Part shown: positions 52,592 to 61,271 of the stretch, piece after piece | How positions within the stretch are numbered: position 1 is the stretch's first letter | Layout of the letters: every line of letters starts with the position of its first letter | Assembly (NCBI RefSeq): GCF_002220365.1 | Contig: NZ_MTHB01000256.1 | Location: 124,001 to 188,000, forward strand | Length of the DNA: 64,000 nucleotides | Reading direction: 5' to 3' | Origin: Caballeronia sordidicola | GTDB taxonomy: Bacteria > Pseudomonadota > Gammaproteobacteria > Burkholderiales > Burkholderiaceae | The notes under the pieces: generated by a model | Databases searched by the model: none | The model's input: the letters and a program-made list of their open reading frames with translations, nothing else | What the model was told of the DNA's origin: nothing | Translations under genes and position numbers: made by a program

Positions 52592-54019
52592 ATGAACATT
52601 CGGACACTGCTTCAGGCTTGCACGGCGTTGGCCTTCATCATGGCGTCATTGAGCGCCGCGCAGGCGGAAACGATCCGCGTGGCTATCGGCACGCAGGACA
52701 CCACGATCAACTGCGCGACCGGCGGTCTCATGATCCGGGAGCTGCATCTGCTCGATAAATATCTTCCGCACGACGGCAAATACAAGGACGTCCAGTACGA
52801 CGTGCAGTGGAAGGACTTCACATCCGGCGCACCGCTGACTAACGAAATGGTGGCGGGCAAACTCGATTTCGGCGCGATGGCGGACTTTCCCGGCACGCTC
52901 AATGCGGCCGCATTCAAGAAGGCCGGCAAGCGCAGCGAGTTCATCACGGTCCTGTCGGGCAGCATAGAGGGTAGCGGCAATGGCATTGTCGTCCCGACCG
53001 GGTCCCCGATTCATTCTGTGGCCGACCTGAAGGGCAAGACAATCTCTGTGCCGTTTGCATCGACTGCGCATAGCATGCTGCTGCGCGCGATCAAGGCGCA
53101 AGGCTGGGATCCGGACACTGACGTCAACATCATCACGCAGGCACCGGAAGTGGCGGGCAGTGCGCTCAAGGCGCACAAGATTGACGCACATGCCGACTTT
53201 GTGCCGTTTGCCGACCTGTTTCCGTACCGCGGCTTCGCAACCAAGATCTATGACGGTTCGCAAAGCCACGCGCCGACTTTTCATGGCGCGCTCGTCGACG
53301 CGGACTACGCGAAGAAGTACCCGGAAATTGTCATCGCCTACTTGCGCGCGACCATTGAGGCGAATCGCCTGATGGCGCAGGACCCGGAAAAGTACAGCCT
53401 GCTGATCGAGAAAGTGACGGGCATTGAAGCGCCGGTCGACTACCTGTATCACGGGCCGCTCGGTTTGCAGACCCGCGACCTGACCTGGAAGCCGGAGTAT
53501 CGCCAGGCAGTGGCGAGCGCGATCGACACACTCAAGCTGCTGAAAAAGACGGACGTCGAGCTCGATGCGAACAGCATCATTGACGACCACTTCATCCGGG
53601 AGGCGTTCAAGCAGTCCGGCCTCGATTACGATGCCGCGCTCAAGAACTACGCGAAGCAGCCATTGACGGCCAATGACGCGCAAACGGGCAAGAGAATCAC
53701 CCATTTCAACGACGTCGCTCAAGTGTGGGTCGAAGGTGAAGACGCTGTTCGCAGTTACGCGCAACCACAAGAAGCGTTAAGCGCGCAGGAAGCATTGACG
53801 AAACAGGGCAAGACTGTGCGCGCCGTGTTTGTGCAGGATCACACGAGCGGGTTGAAGCTGTTGGCTGGGCAAGCCTGGTATGTCCGCTCTGGCAACAGGC
53901 AAATTGCGGCCTTCCTGCTGCGCGCCGGTGCGGATGATTACGCAAAAAAGGTCAGCGGCCAAGTCTCGGACTATGCCTCGGTTCGCGCTGATGCAGCTCA
54001 GGCCGTGGCCGCACGCTGA
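52592..54019 (+). CDS. ABC substrate-binding protein (SsuA/TauA-like) with extra C-terminal domain
   Basis: A 475-residue exported protein, signal peptide ending LSAAQAE. Residues about 27-350 match the NMT1/SsuA fold: MVAGKLDFGAMADFPGTL, DLKGKTISVPFASTAHSML, and HKIDAHADFVPFADLF. These normally end near 320-340. Here about 110 additional residues (from HFNDVAQVWVEGED through VFVQDHTSGLKLLAGQAWYV to AAFLLRAGADDYA) look like a NosL-type domain, which binds Cu(I) in nitrous oxide reductase maturation. The ligand may be a sulfonate, sulfur oxyanion or metal complex; this is inference. Confidence 0.87.
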   Translation: MNIRTLLQACTALAFIMASLSAAQAETIRVAIGTQDTTINCATGGLMIRELHLLDKYLPHDGKYKDVQYDVQWKDFTSGAPLTNEMVAGKLDFGAMADFPGTLNAAAFKKAGKRSEFITVLSGSIEGSGNGIVVPTGSPIHSVADLKGKTISVPFASTAHSMLLRAIKAQGWDPDTDVNIITQAPEVAGSALKAHKIDAHADFVPFADLFPYRGFATKIYDGSQSHAPTFHGALVDADYAKKYPEIVIAYLRATIEANRLMAQDPEKYSLLIEKVTGIEAPVDYLYHGPLGLQTRDLTWKPEYRQAVASAIDTLKLLKKTDVELDANSIIDDHFIREAFKQSGLDYDAALKNYAKQPLTANDAQTGKRITHFNDVAQVWVEGEDAVRSYAQPQEALSAQEALTKQGKTVRAVFVQDHTSGLKLLAGQAWYVRSGNRQIAAFLLRAGADDYAKKVSGQVSDYASVRADAAQAVAAR

Positions 54020-54057
54020 CGCTCGACAGGTCCGACGCCTTCTACAGGAAATCGATA

Positions 54058-54918
54058 ATGGCCACTTCGTTCGAAAGCACCGAAAGCCGCGACTTGCCGG
54101 CGCTTGACCGGCCGCGTTCGTCGGCGGTGTTGACGCACACGCCTGTCAGCCGTTCGATCTGGCGTTGCGCGTCTCTCGTCGCCTGCCTCGGCCTGTGGCA
54201 GATCGCAACGCAGTACAAGGTCTCGCTCGGCTTCGTGACAATGGCGAATGTTCCCGCACCGACTGAGGTTGCGCAGGCGTTCTGGCAGCTGCTGCATTCG
54301 CCCAAGCTGCCCATGCACCTGTTCGCCAGCATCATGCGGGTGCTGGTTGGATTCAGCGCGGCGGCTATGGTCGGGATTGGTTTTGGCTTGGCGATCGGAC
54401 GGTATCGCGCATTCGAAGATACCGTGCTGCCGTCGCTGGAAGTGCTGCGGCCCATTCCCGCAGTGGCATGGATTCCGCTGGCGATCCTGATGTTTCCATC
54501 GTCGGAGGTGAGCATGATGTTCATCACGTTCATCGGCGCGCTGTTCCCTATTCTGCTCAATACCATTCACGGCGTGGAAGGCGTCGATCCACGCCTGGTT
54601 GCAACCGCGCGCAGTCTCGGCACCCGTGGCCTGTCACTGTTCAGCGAAGTGATCCTGCCGGGCGCGGCGCCTTCCATCCTGACCGGTTTGTCGATAGGCA
54701 TGGGCACTGCGTGGTTCTGCCTGATCACGGCCGAGATGATCGCGGGGCAGTACGGCATCGGCTATTTCACGTGGGAGTCGTACACCTTGCAAAACTACGC
54801 CGATATTGTCGTCGGCATGCTGCTGATTGGCGGCCTCGGCATGGGCAGCAGCGTGCTGGTCAAAAGGCTCGGACTGATGCTGATGCCGTGGCACCGGCTG
54901 AGCGAGGCGCGTCGATGA
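54058..54918 (+). CDS. ABC transporter permease (SsuC/TauC type)
   Basis: A 286-residue permease with six helices after a hydrophilic N-terminus. The ATPase-contact loop is EGVDPRLVATARSLGTRGLSLFSEVILPGAAPSILTGLSIGMG, and LRPIPAVAWIPLAILMF is the usual third-helix block of nitrate/sulfonate/taurine permeases. The stop overlaps the ATPase start by ATGA. Confidence 0.92.
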   Translation: MATSFESTESRDLPALDRPRSSAVLTHTPVSRSIWRCASLVACLGLWQIATQYKVSLGFVTMANVPAPTEVAQAFWQLLHSPKLPMHLFASIMRVLVGFSAAAMVGIGFGLAIGRYRAFEDTVLPSLEVLRPIPAVAWIPLAILMFPSSEVSMMFITFIGALFPILLNTIHGVEGVDPRLVATARSLGTRGLSLFSEVILPGAAPSILTGLSIGMGTAWFCLITAEMIAGQYGIGYFTWESYTLQNYADIVVGMLLIGGLGMGSSVLVKRLGLMLMPWHRLSEARR

Positions 54919-55712
54919 ATATTGCGTTCACCGAGCTGTTGACCGAGGCGACCTTGGGCCGTGTGGACGTGCGTTCGCTAAGCGTTGACGTGGGATTATC
55001 GAGCGAACGATTTACGGCGCTCGACCGCCTTGATTTCACCGTTGAGCCGGGCGAATTCGTCTGCGTGCTCGGACCGTCAGGTTGCGGCAAGTCGACGTTG
55101 CTGGGTGCAATCGCGGGACATGTGGCGCCCACCGGCGGCGAGATCGCGGTCGATGGCAAACGGGTCGAAGGCCCGCATCGAAACCGTGGCCTTGTGTTTC
55201 AGCAGCACACGTTGTTTCCGTGGAAACGGGTGATCGACAACGTTGCGTTCGGATTGAAGATGAGCGGGTTCGGCCTGGAGGAACGACATCGCGAGGCGCT
55301 TGCGCTGCTCGAACTCGTCGGCCTGCAGGGCTTCGAGGCGCGTTATCCGGCGCAACTGTCGGGCGGCATGCAACAGCGGGTGGAAATTGCACGCGCGCTG
55401 ATCAACCGGCCGCACATCCTCCTGATGGACGAACCGTTCGGTGCGCTCGACGCGCAGACGCGGCGGATGATGCAGAGTCTCTTGCTTGACGTGTGGGCGC
55501 GTATGCGCACGACGGTGATGTTCGTGACTCACGATATAGACGAGGCGCTGTTTCTGGCCGATCGCATTCTCGTGCTGTCGCGCCGGCCCGCGCGAATCGT
55601 CGCCGATATCGTGGTGCCGCTCGCCCGTCCACGCGATGACGAGAGCACGGTTGCGGCGGAATTCATCGATATCAAGCGCCGTTGCCTTGCGCTATTGCGC
55701 GAGACTAAATGA
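54915..55712 (+). CDS. ABC transporter ATPase (SsuB/TauB type)
   Basis: A 265-residue nucleotide-binding protein: Walker A GPSGCGKST, Q-loop GLVFQQHTLFPWKRVIDNVAFGL, signature LSGGMQQRVEIARAL and Walker B ILLMDEPFGALD followed by the switch His in VTHDIDEA. The LFPW Q-loop is typical of nitrate/taurine/sulfonate importers. Start overlaps the permease stop. Confidence 0.93.
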   Translation: MNIAFTELLTEATLGRVDVRSLSVDVGLSSERFTALDRLDFTVEPGEFVCVLGPSGCGKSTLLGAIAGHVAPTGGEIAVDGKRVEGPHRNRGLVFQQHTLFPWKRVIDNVAFGLKMSGFGLEERHREALALLELVGLQGFEARYPAQLSGGMQQRVEIARALINRPHILLMDEPFGALDAQTRRMMQSLLLDVWARMRTTVMFVTHDIDEALFLADRILVLSRRPARIVADIVVPLARPRDDESTVAAEFIDIKRRCLALLRETK

Positions 55713-55764
55713 CCGTGGGTTGCACGCCATCCCGACTATTCATGCCTTATTTGAAAGCCCACTC

Positions 55765-56760
55765 ATGACTGTTTACTCTCCGCTGACTTTCGATCCGGAC
55801 GCGCCTGATCCCGAAGCGGCGGCCGTGCTGCCGCGCTTGTCCGATACTGACCCTGTGGTTCGCCGCATTGCGCTCCTTGAACTCGCGGATCTGGAGGACG
55901 AAGACCTGTTGCCGCCGATCGTCCATGCCCTGCGCCATGATGAATCGGCTGATGTCCGACGGGAGGCCGCGCGCGTGCTGGCGGCCTGGGAAGGGGCGGA
56001 GGTTGTCGACGCGCTGTGCCGTTCTCTTCTCGACCCTGATGAAACGGTGCGCCTTGCTGCGGCACAAAGCCTCTCGGAACTCAAGGAGGTGACGTCTGGC
56101 CACGTGTTGCTGGAATGGGTCGCTGATCCTGCCCCGTTCGTACAGGCCGCGATACTCCGGGCGTTGCGTGAATTGCGCCTCTCCGATGCGCTGGCCCCGG
56201 CTCTGCGAGCACTCTCGCATCCGCTTGCGTCGGTGCGTCTGGAGGCAGTCGGCGTCGCAGGCTGGCTCAAGGACGAGCGCGCGCTTGCGCAACTCGCGCA
56301 GGTGGCCGCTGGCGATACCGATCCCGACGTGCGCCGGGCCGCAGTGGGTTCTTTGGGACTGGGCTCGGAGCCGGCGGAAGCCATCGTCGATGCTTTGCTC
56401 AGTGCGTTACGCGACAATGCGTGGCAAGTGCGTGAGGAAGCCGCCGCGACGCTGGGCAAGCTGCGTGCGGGCCAAGCCCGCGACGCGTTGATCGCGTCGC
56501 TCGACGATCCTTACTGGCAGGTCAGGCTGAAGTCCGCGCGAGCGCTCGGCCGGTTGCGCGACCCGCGTGCGGGAGCGGCGCTCTCCGGGCTGCTGTCGCA
56601 TTCCATCAGCAATCTGCGCAAGGAGGCGGCGCTTGCGCTCGGCGAGCTCGGCGACCGTGGTTTGCTGCCGGCTTTGCAAGCTGCTCAAGGCGACCCCGAT
56701 CCGGAAGTACGCAAGGCCATTCGCATCGCGCTGCAACAGATCGAAGGTCTTCCAGCATGA
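55765..56760 (+). CDS. HEAT-repeat protein (PBS-lyase HEAT type)
   Basis: A 331-residue alpha-solenoid built from roughly ten repeats of 30-31 residues with the pattern D.dp.VR..A..aLg.l. Clear units are DESADVRREAARVLAAW, DTDPDVRRAAVGSLG, DNAWQVREEAAATLGKL and DPYWQVRLKSARALGRL. Such repeats mediate protein contacts; relatives assist cofactor attachment or Fe-S delivery. ATG at 55765 is 52 bases after the ATPase; the upstream frame is noncoding. Stop overlaps the DUF971 start. Confidence 0.88.
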   Translation: MTVYSPLTFDPDAPDPEAAAVLPRLSDTDPVVRRIALLELADLEDEDLLPPIVHALRHDESADVRREAARVLAAWEGAEVVDALCRSLLDPDETVRLAAAQSLSELKEVTSGHVLLEWVADPAPFVQAAILRALRELRLSDALAPALRALSHPLASVRLEAVGVAGWLKDERALAQLAQVAAGDTDPDVRRAAVGSLGLGSEPAEAIVDALLSALRDNAWQVREEAAATLGKLRAGQARDALIASLDDPYWQVRLKSARALGRLRDPRAGAALSGLLSHSISNLRKEAALALGELGDRGLLPALQAAQGDPDPEVRKAIRIALQQIEGLPA

Positions 56761-57047
56761 ACGTACCCGAACGCATCGATCTCGACTCGCGAGCCCATAC
56801 CCTGACGCTGCACTGGCCGGGGGCGCGATTGCAATGTATCAGCCACGCGGCCTTGCGCGGCGCATGCCCATGCGCCGGATGCCGTCGTATTCGCCTCGCC
56901 GCAGGCCTCGTGCAGGCACCCGAGGATGTCGCAGTCGTGGACATTCATTCGATGGCGTATGGCGTGCAACTCATCTTTAGCGACGGTCACGCGCAGGGGA
57001 TCTACCCCTGGCCGTTTCTCGAAGCACTCGGGACGGTTGCCGCATGA
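56757..57047 (+). CDS. DUF971 protein
   Basis: A 96-residue protein with TLHWPGARLQCISHAALRGACPCAGCR, then VDIHSMAYGVQLIFSDGHAQGIYPW. This is the DUF971 / GBBH-like N-terminal domain, found alone, at the start of gamma-butyrobetaine hydroxylase, and fused to ApbC/Mrp Fe-S carriers. The Cys37-x-Cys39-x2-Cys42 cluster could bind a metal. Last gene of the operon, translationally coupled to the HEAT-repeat gene, and convergent with the ribose-type permease with 17 bases between. Confidence 0.85.
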   Translation: MNVPERIDLDSRAHTLTLHWPGARLQCISHAALRGACPCAGCRRIRLAAGLVQAPEDVAVVDIHSMAYGVQLIFSDGHAQGIYPWPFLEALGTVAA

Positions 57048-57064
57048 GATACGCCCACGGACAA

Positions 57065-58048
57065 TCACCGACGCGGTGAACTCAGGGTTCCGACTGCGAG
57101 CACGACGAAGATAAGAATCCCGATGGCGACCTGCTGCCAATAGAAGTTCCATCCGATAAGAAGCAACCCGTTTGCCGCAAAGCCTAGCAACAGGACACCT
57201 GCCAGCGTTCCCGGCACGTTGGGACGGTGCGAAGAAGAAAGCGTCGCGCCTATGAATGTGGCACCAATTGCGTTGAGCAGGTAACCGTTGCCTGCGAGCG
57301 GCACATACGCCTTCACGTTCGACGACAGGATCAACCCGACCAATCCGGAACTCACCGCGCTCAACGCGAACGCGAGGTATAGCAACGCGCGCACGGGAAG
57401 ACCGGAATAGCGCGCGACGCCTGCCTGAACGCCGAGCACAGTGATGCCGCGCCCATGCCGTGAGCGCGCGAGCAGCAGGTGTAGGAAGCAGGCAAGAGCT
57501 ACGACAAGATACAGGGGCAGTGCGACACCGAAGAGACGGCCATGACCGAGCGTCGAGAAAGCAGGCGGCAAGATCTGGTTCAGGAGGTAAATGGGCTGTC
57601 CGCCGTCGGTCGCGAGTTGCTGGATGCTCTGGCCTATGAACAATGTACCAAGGGTGGCCAAAAAGGGCTCCACGCCGAACGTTGCAATCAGTATGCCGTT
57701 GAACAACCCAACCGCGAGGGCCGCGCCAAGTGCCGCGACGATCGCGATCGGCAGGCCGACGTGTCGCGCTACGAGCGTCACGAATGCAAGGCTGGCGAGA
57801 TCGACGGCCGTGCCGACCGAGAGATCCACCGCGCCGAGCGACGCCACCACCGTCATGGCAAGGGCCACGATCGCGAGCGGCGCGACCGTATTGAGCAGCA
57901 CGCTGTCGATGTTCGAGAGCGTGGCGAACGCAGGAGCGAACACGGCGAAGAATGCGATTGCCGCAGCGAAGGCGAAGACCAGCGCATAGCGCGTCAAGCT
58001 GTTGATTGGGGCGGTACGCGCGAAGGGACGAAGGATGAGCTCACGCAT
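57065..58048 (-). CDS. ABC sugar transporter permease (RbsC family), second copy
   Basis: A 327-residue permease of the ribose/autoinducer-2 type. Block GAVDLSVGTAVDLAS and FATLGTLFIGQSIQQLATDGGQPIY, followed by the RbsC-type GRGITVLGVQAGVARYSGLPV and the final GNGYLLNAIGATFIGATLSSSHRP. About nine helices. Its start overlaps the stop of the upstream permease by eight bases. Confidence 0.9.
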   Translation of the reverse strand: MRELILRPFARTAPINSLTRYALVFAFAAAIAFFAVFAPAFATLSNIDSVLLNTVAPLAIVALAMTVVASLGAVDLSVGTAVDLASLAFVTLVARHVGLPIAIVAALGAALAVGLFNGILIATFGVEPFLATLGTLFIGQSIQQLATDGGQPIYLLNQILPPAFSTLGHGRLFGVALPLYLVVALACFLHLLLARSRHGRGITVLGVQAGVARYSGLPVRALLYLAFALSAVSSGLVGLILSSNVKAYVPLAGNGYLLNAIGATFIGATLSSSHRPNVPGTLAGVLLLGFAANGLLLIGWNFYWQQVAIGILIFVVLAVGTLSSPRR

Positions 58049-59069
58049 GGCTGCGCTTCTCCAGGTTGCGTCGACGCAGCAGCGCCGTGAGCGAAACGAC
58101 GAACAGGATCAATGCGCCTTCAACGCCGCTGATCCAGTAGCTCGACACGTTGTCCAACTGGAAGCCGTTCGCGACAAGACCGAGGAACACAACGCTCAAC
58201 CAGGTGCCTGCCACGGTCGGCACGAGTCGTCGCGAGAACACGACACCAAGCAGCGCGGCAGCGATCACGGCGAGAAGATTGTCTCCGGCGCCGGGTGCGC
58301 TGCCGCTCAGAAGTGCAGTGGAGGCAAGGGCAGCGATGCCGGCCGACAGCCCGCACACTACATAGCTCGCCGCGACGTAGCCTTCAACGCTCAGTCCAAC
58401 CGCACGGACCGCTGCCGGATGACTGCCCGATGCGTGTAGCCTCAGACCGAAGCGCGTAAAGTGTCCGAGCCAGACGAACATCAGGCCCACACCGACAAAC
58501 GCATAAGAGAGCCATGGAATGGCGAACGGGCCGTTGTCGAGAAGGGCGGCAAGCGTTGGCCCGGTTGCGGAAACGGTCGAGTTTTTAGTCACGACCAACT
58601 CCAGCCCCGCCACGATGTTCATCGTGGTGAGCGTTGCAAGAAGGGGAAGCATGCGCAGCACGACAACCGCGAACGCATTGAATACGCCAATCGCCGTACC
58701 GGCTGAGAGCGTGAGCGCGATTGCCGCCGGAGACGCTAGACCGTTGGCTAGCGAAGTCGCATAAACAGCCGCACAGAAGCCGAGGTTCGCTGCAATCGAG
58801 AGATCGATGCCGCCGGCGATGCCGTTCACGCCACCACCGATCAAGACGAGCGTCAGGCCGAATGCAAGCGTGCCGATCACCGCCGACTGCTGCATCACAT
58901 TGGCGAGATTGCCTACGGTGAAGAAGAGTGGCGAGCTTGCCGCGAAGACTACCAGCACCGCGAGAATGGCTAAAAGCGCGCCGCTTTGCAGCCACCATTG
59001 CGGCAGTTTGAAGGATCTGGCGAGAGCGAGCACGTTGCCGCGCGATTGTCTGGTTTGAACTTGACTCAT
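58041..59069 (-). CDS. ABC sugar transporter permease (RbsC family), first copy
   Basis: A 342-residue permease with GTLAFGLTLVLIGGGVNGIAGGIDLSIAANLG, LPLLATLTTMNIVAGLELVVT and the RbsC block FGLRLHASGSHPAAVRAVGLSVEGYVAASYV. Start codon overlaps the stop of the ATPase remnant (ATGA), so it was coupled to that gene. Both permeases are full length although their ATPase is broken. Confidence 0.9.
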   Translation of the reverse strand: MSQVQTRQSRGNVLALARSFKLPQWWLQSGALLAILAVLVVFAASSPLFFTVGNLANVMQQSAVIGTLAFGLTLVLIGGGVNGIAGGIDLSIAANLGFCAAVYATSLANGLASPAAIALTLSAGTAIGVFNAFAVVVLRMLPLLATLTTMNIVAGLELVVTKNSTVSATGPTLAALLDNGPFAIPWLSYAFVGVGLMFVWLGHFTRFGLRLHASGSHPAAVRAVGLSVEGYVAASYVVCGLSAGIAALASTALLSGSAPGAGDNLLAVIAAALLGVVFSRRLVPTVAGTWLSVVFLGLVANGFQLDNVSSYWISGVEGALILFVVSLTALLRRRNLEKRSHA

Positions 59070-59482
59070 GCTTGCACCGCTTCATGACCGTGGGTCGAAC
59101 TCGCGCTCGCGCTCGCGCTCGGACTCGAACCCGAACCGGAACCCGAACCTGCCGCGCTCGCCCAGCCGAGGATTTCCTGATGGCTGGTCTCTTTCGAGAC
59201 CAGCTCCCGCACAAGCTTCCCGCGCGCGAGGATAAGAATCCGGTCGGTGATTCCCTGCAATTCGATGAGGTCGGTCGAAAACAGCAGCACCGCTGCGCCC
59301 TGCGCGGCGAGTTCGTCGATGACCCGGTAGATTTCTGCTTTCGCGCGAATATCGACACCCACGGTGGGTTCGTCGAGCAAGTACAGGTTCGCGCGCGTGC
59401 TCAACCATTTCGCCAGGACGACCTTCTGCTGATTACCGCCAGAGAGCTGACGCGCAGGCGGTGTGGCGTCGGTGAGCGGCGC
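59066..59482 (-). pseudogene. C-terminal remnant of a ribose-type ABC ATPase (RbsA-like)
   Basis: About 138 open codons remain of a protein normally near 500. They start around the second ABC signature (RQLSGGNQQKVVLAKWL) and continue with Walker B NLYLLDEPTVGVDIRAKAE and the switch region LLFSTDLIELQGITDRILIL. An in-frame stop at 59483-59485 and unrelated sequence beyond show that both Walker A sites and the whole first domain are gone. The C-terminus ends in an odd Gly/Ser/Ala-rich tail (AGSGSGSGSSPSASASASS). No substrate-binding gene is seen nearby. Confidence 0.8.
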
Positions 59483-59799
59483 TCAACGTGCAGTTTCGAT
59501 GCACGATATGCACGCGCGAAAGGTCAACGAAAACATTCGTTATTTTTCCGATGGTACTACTTAGGTATACAAATTTTTTCGCAATGGGCCGGGCGAGGTC
59601 GGAAGTGTTCAATCGACGTGGAGGTGAACGACCTCGATCTGCACCAAAACGAAGGCATCTGACGCTCAAGTACCGCCTGATTGAATCCCCCAAACTGGTG
59701 CCAAACGGTGATTAGCATTCAACGAACCATTCTTAGACCTTTGAAGTCCCCGTCCTTAAAATCGCGCAACACTCATTCAACGTTAAAGAGAGTGTCAAC
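59483..59799. other. Break region between ATPase remnant and lipoprotein remnant
   Basis: About 317 bases without a supported gene, at the junction where the ATPase gene was cut. The sequence around 59540-59590 is AT-rich. No inverted repeats of an insertion sequence were recognised. AGAGAG near 59785 may be the ribosome site of the following remnant. Confidence 0.4.
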
Positions 59800-60014
59800 A
59801 TGATGCGCCGGGCCCTACGCGTGATGACTGTTGTTGCTACTTTCACGATGTCGCATGGCGCGGCCTTCGCAGCGGATTCCGCACCTTTGAAGGTGGGCGT
59901 GCGTGGCGGGGAAGATGAGCAGATCTACGCGCGCGCTGGTCATTCTGCGCGATCACAATCTGATCACGCTGCGCGACGAATTTGACTCGTTCACGGGATC
60001 GGCAACGCTGCACG
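59800..60014 (+). pseudogene. Remnant of an NlpA/MetQ-type substrate-binding protein
   Basis: ATG at 59800 opens a signal peptide ending AAFAADSAPLKVGVRGGEDEQI, the start of an NlpA/MetQ protein. At about 59925 the frame shifts. In frame +1 the text continues RALVILRDHNLITLRDEF, matching the middle of such proteins (normally over 100 residues later). So an internal deletion of about 100 codons plus a frame change is indicated. It cannot encode a functional binding protein. Confidence 0.6.
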
Positions 60015-60134
60015 TGGGCAGCGTTCGTGCTGCTTGGCGCGAACCTCATACCGTTCGTTGCGCGGATCGCGCGGGTCTCTATTGTGCAGTTCGCCGGCGA
60101 ATGGCTTGCACGTCGCACTGACCATAAGCGTTGA
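60006..60134 (+). pseudogene. Hydrophobic C-terminal coding fragment, unidentified
   Basis: A 42-codon run (CTWAAFVLLGANLIPFVARIA, then a basic end WLARRTDHKR and stop at 60134) resembles the last helix and tail of a membrane protein. It directly follows the NlpA remnant in another frame, as if two broken genes were joined. No family could be named. Confidence 0.3.
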
Positions 60135-60266
60135 GGGATTCGGACGCGCGGAACGGGTGATGACTCACATTGAATGAATCCAGGAATCGATAGGTTCATA
60201 AGTCGCTTGGAGTGGGTTGGACGCGCAACTACCATACTTAGGATCCCATCTTAGTCAGGATAGTCA

Positions 60267-60608
60267 ATGAAACTCACGCAGGTTACCCTTCTTGATCGCA
60301 TGCAGATTGGCCGTGACTATAACCCAACGTATCTGGCGCAATATTTTGATGTGACCACCGCGATCTTGCGCGACGAACTCTGCGCACTTGCCCAAGAGGG
60401 GTTCGTAAAAATGATCAATAAAGCGGATGGGAAAATAGCATTCCGTCGGGTAAGAAATGACTTCCCCGTACAAGGTGACAACCCCGCCGAGCAGATCAGG
60501 AGTGTCGCAACTTTCCCCGTTACACGTCGCTTGACGGGCATTCTTAGCGACTATGGTGCCTCATTGGCAAGCGTTCGAGATCTCGCGCTATCGACACGAA
60601 GGGCCTAG
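60267..60608 (+). CDS. Small putative winged-helix protein
   Basis: A 113-residue protein starting after AGGATAGTCA. The N-terminal half LLDRMQIGRDYNPTYLAQYFDVTTAILRDELCALAQEGFVK has helix-turn-helix spacing followed by a likely wing (INKADGKIAFRRV). It may be a small DNA-binding protein of the DeoR/MarR style, but no family is certain. Confidence 0.6.
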   Translation: MKLTQVTLLDRMQIGRDYNPTYLAQYFDVTTAILRDELCALAQEGFVKMINKADGKIAFRRVRNDFPVQGDNPAEQIRSVATFPVTRRLTGILSDYGASLASVRDLALSTRRA

Positions 60609-60824
60609 TTTTGCAAATAGGCTCGGTCTCAAGTAAATATTTTCCTTACGAGACATTGATGCGCTGTTCCCACTCCCCGTCGCGCGGGCGTCAGGGCATC
60701 GCCCTACAAAACGCCATGGTTCGGGGCCTTCGCGCTCAGTGCCATAGGGGCGGCCAGTTCAGGATCTTCGATAACTCATCCACTATTACGCAATATCGCT
60801 TCGCAAGAGAAGGAGAGGGGTGAA

Positions 60825-61271
60825 TTGCAGGTGCGCCCCATTTCCCCGACCGAGCTCGATCAACTGCTGCTTCTCTATCACCACCTGCACGCTGCAGATG
60901 AGCCGCTCCCGGATGTATCGGTCATTCGCTCAGTCTGGAACGAGCTCATGGCGGACCCTGGCCATACCTTGTTCGGCGGCTACAAGGATGGCGAGCTGGT
61001 TTCCAGCTGCACGCTGACTGTCATACCCAATCTCACGCGTGGTTGCAGGCCCTATGGCGTCCTGGAGAACGTCGTGACTCATAGCGCTCATCGCGGGAAG
61101 GGTTACGGCCAAGCAGTGCTTAGGGAGGCTTTGGCATCAGGCTGGTCGGCTGGTTGTTATAAGGTCATGCTGCTGACGGGAAGAAAGGATAGAGCAACCG
61201 TCCAGTTTTATGAGTCAGCGGGCTTTGACGGGCAGGAAAAGCTCGCATTCATTGCGAAGCCACGACGGTAA
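60825..61271 (+). CDS. GNAT-family N-acetyltransferase
   Basis: A 148-residue GCN5-type acetyltransferase. The acetyl-CoA-binding motif A is ENVVTHSAHRGKGYGQAVLREAL, followed by motif B KVMLLTGRKDRATVQFYESAGFD. Start is TTG at 60825, preceded by AGGAGAGGGG; ATG is absent nearby. Substrate unknown. Confidence 0.88.
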   Translation: MQVRPISPTELDQLLLLYHHLHAADEPLPDVSVIRSVWNELMADPGHTLFGGYKDGELVSSCTLTVIPNLTRGCRPYGVLENVVTHSAHRGKGYGQAVLREALASGWSAGCYKVMLLTGRKDRATVQFYESAGFDGQEKLAFIAKPRR

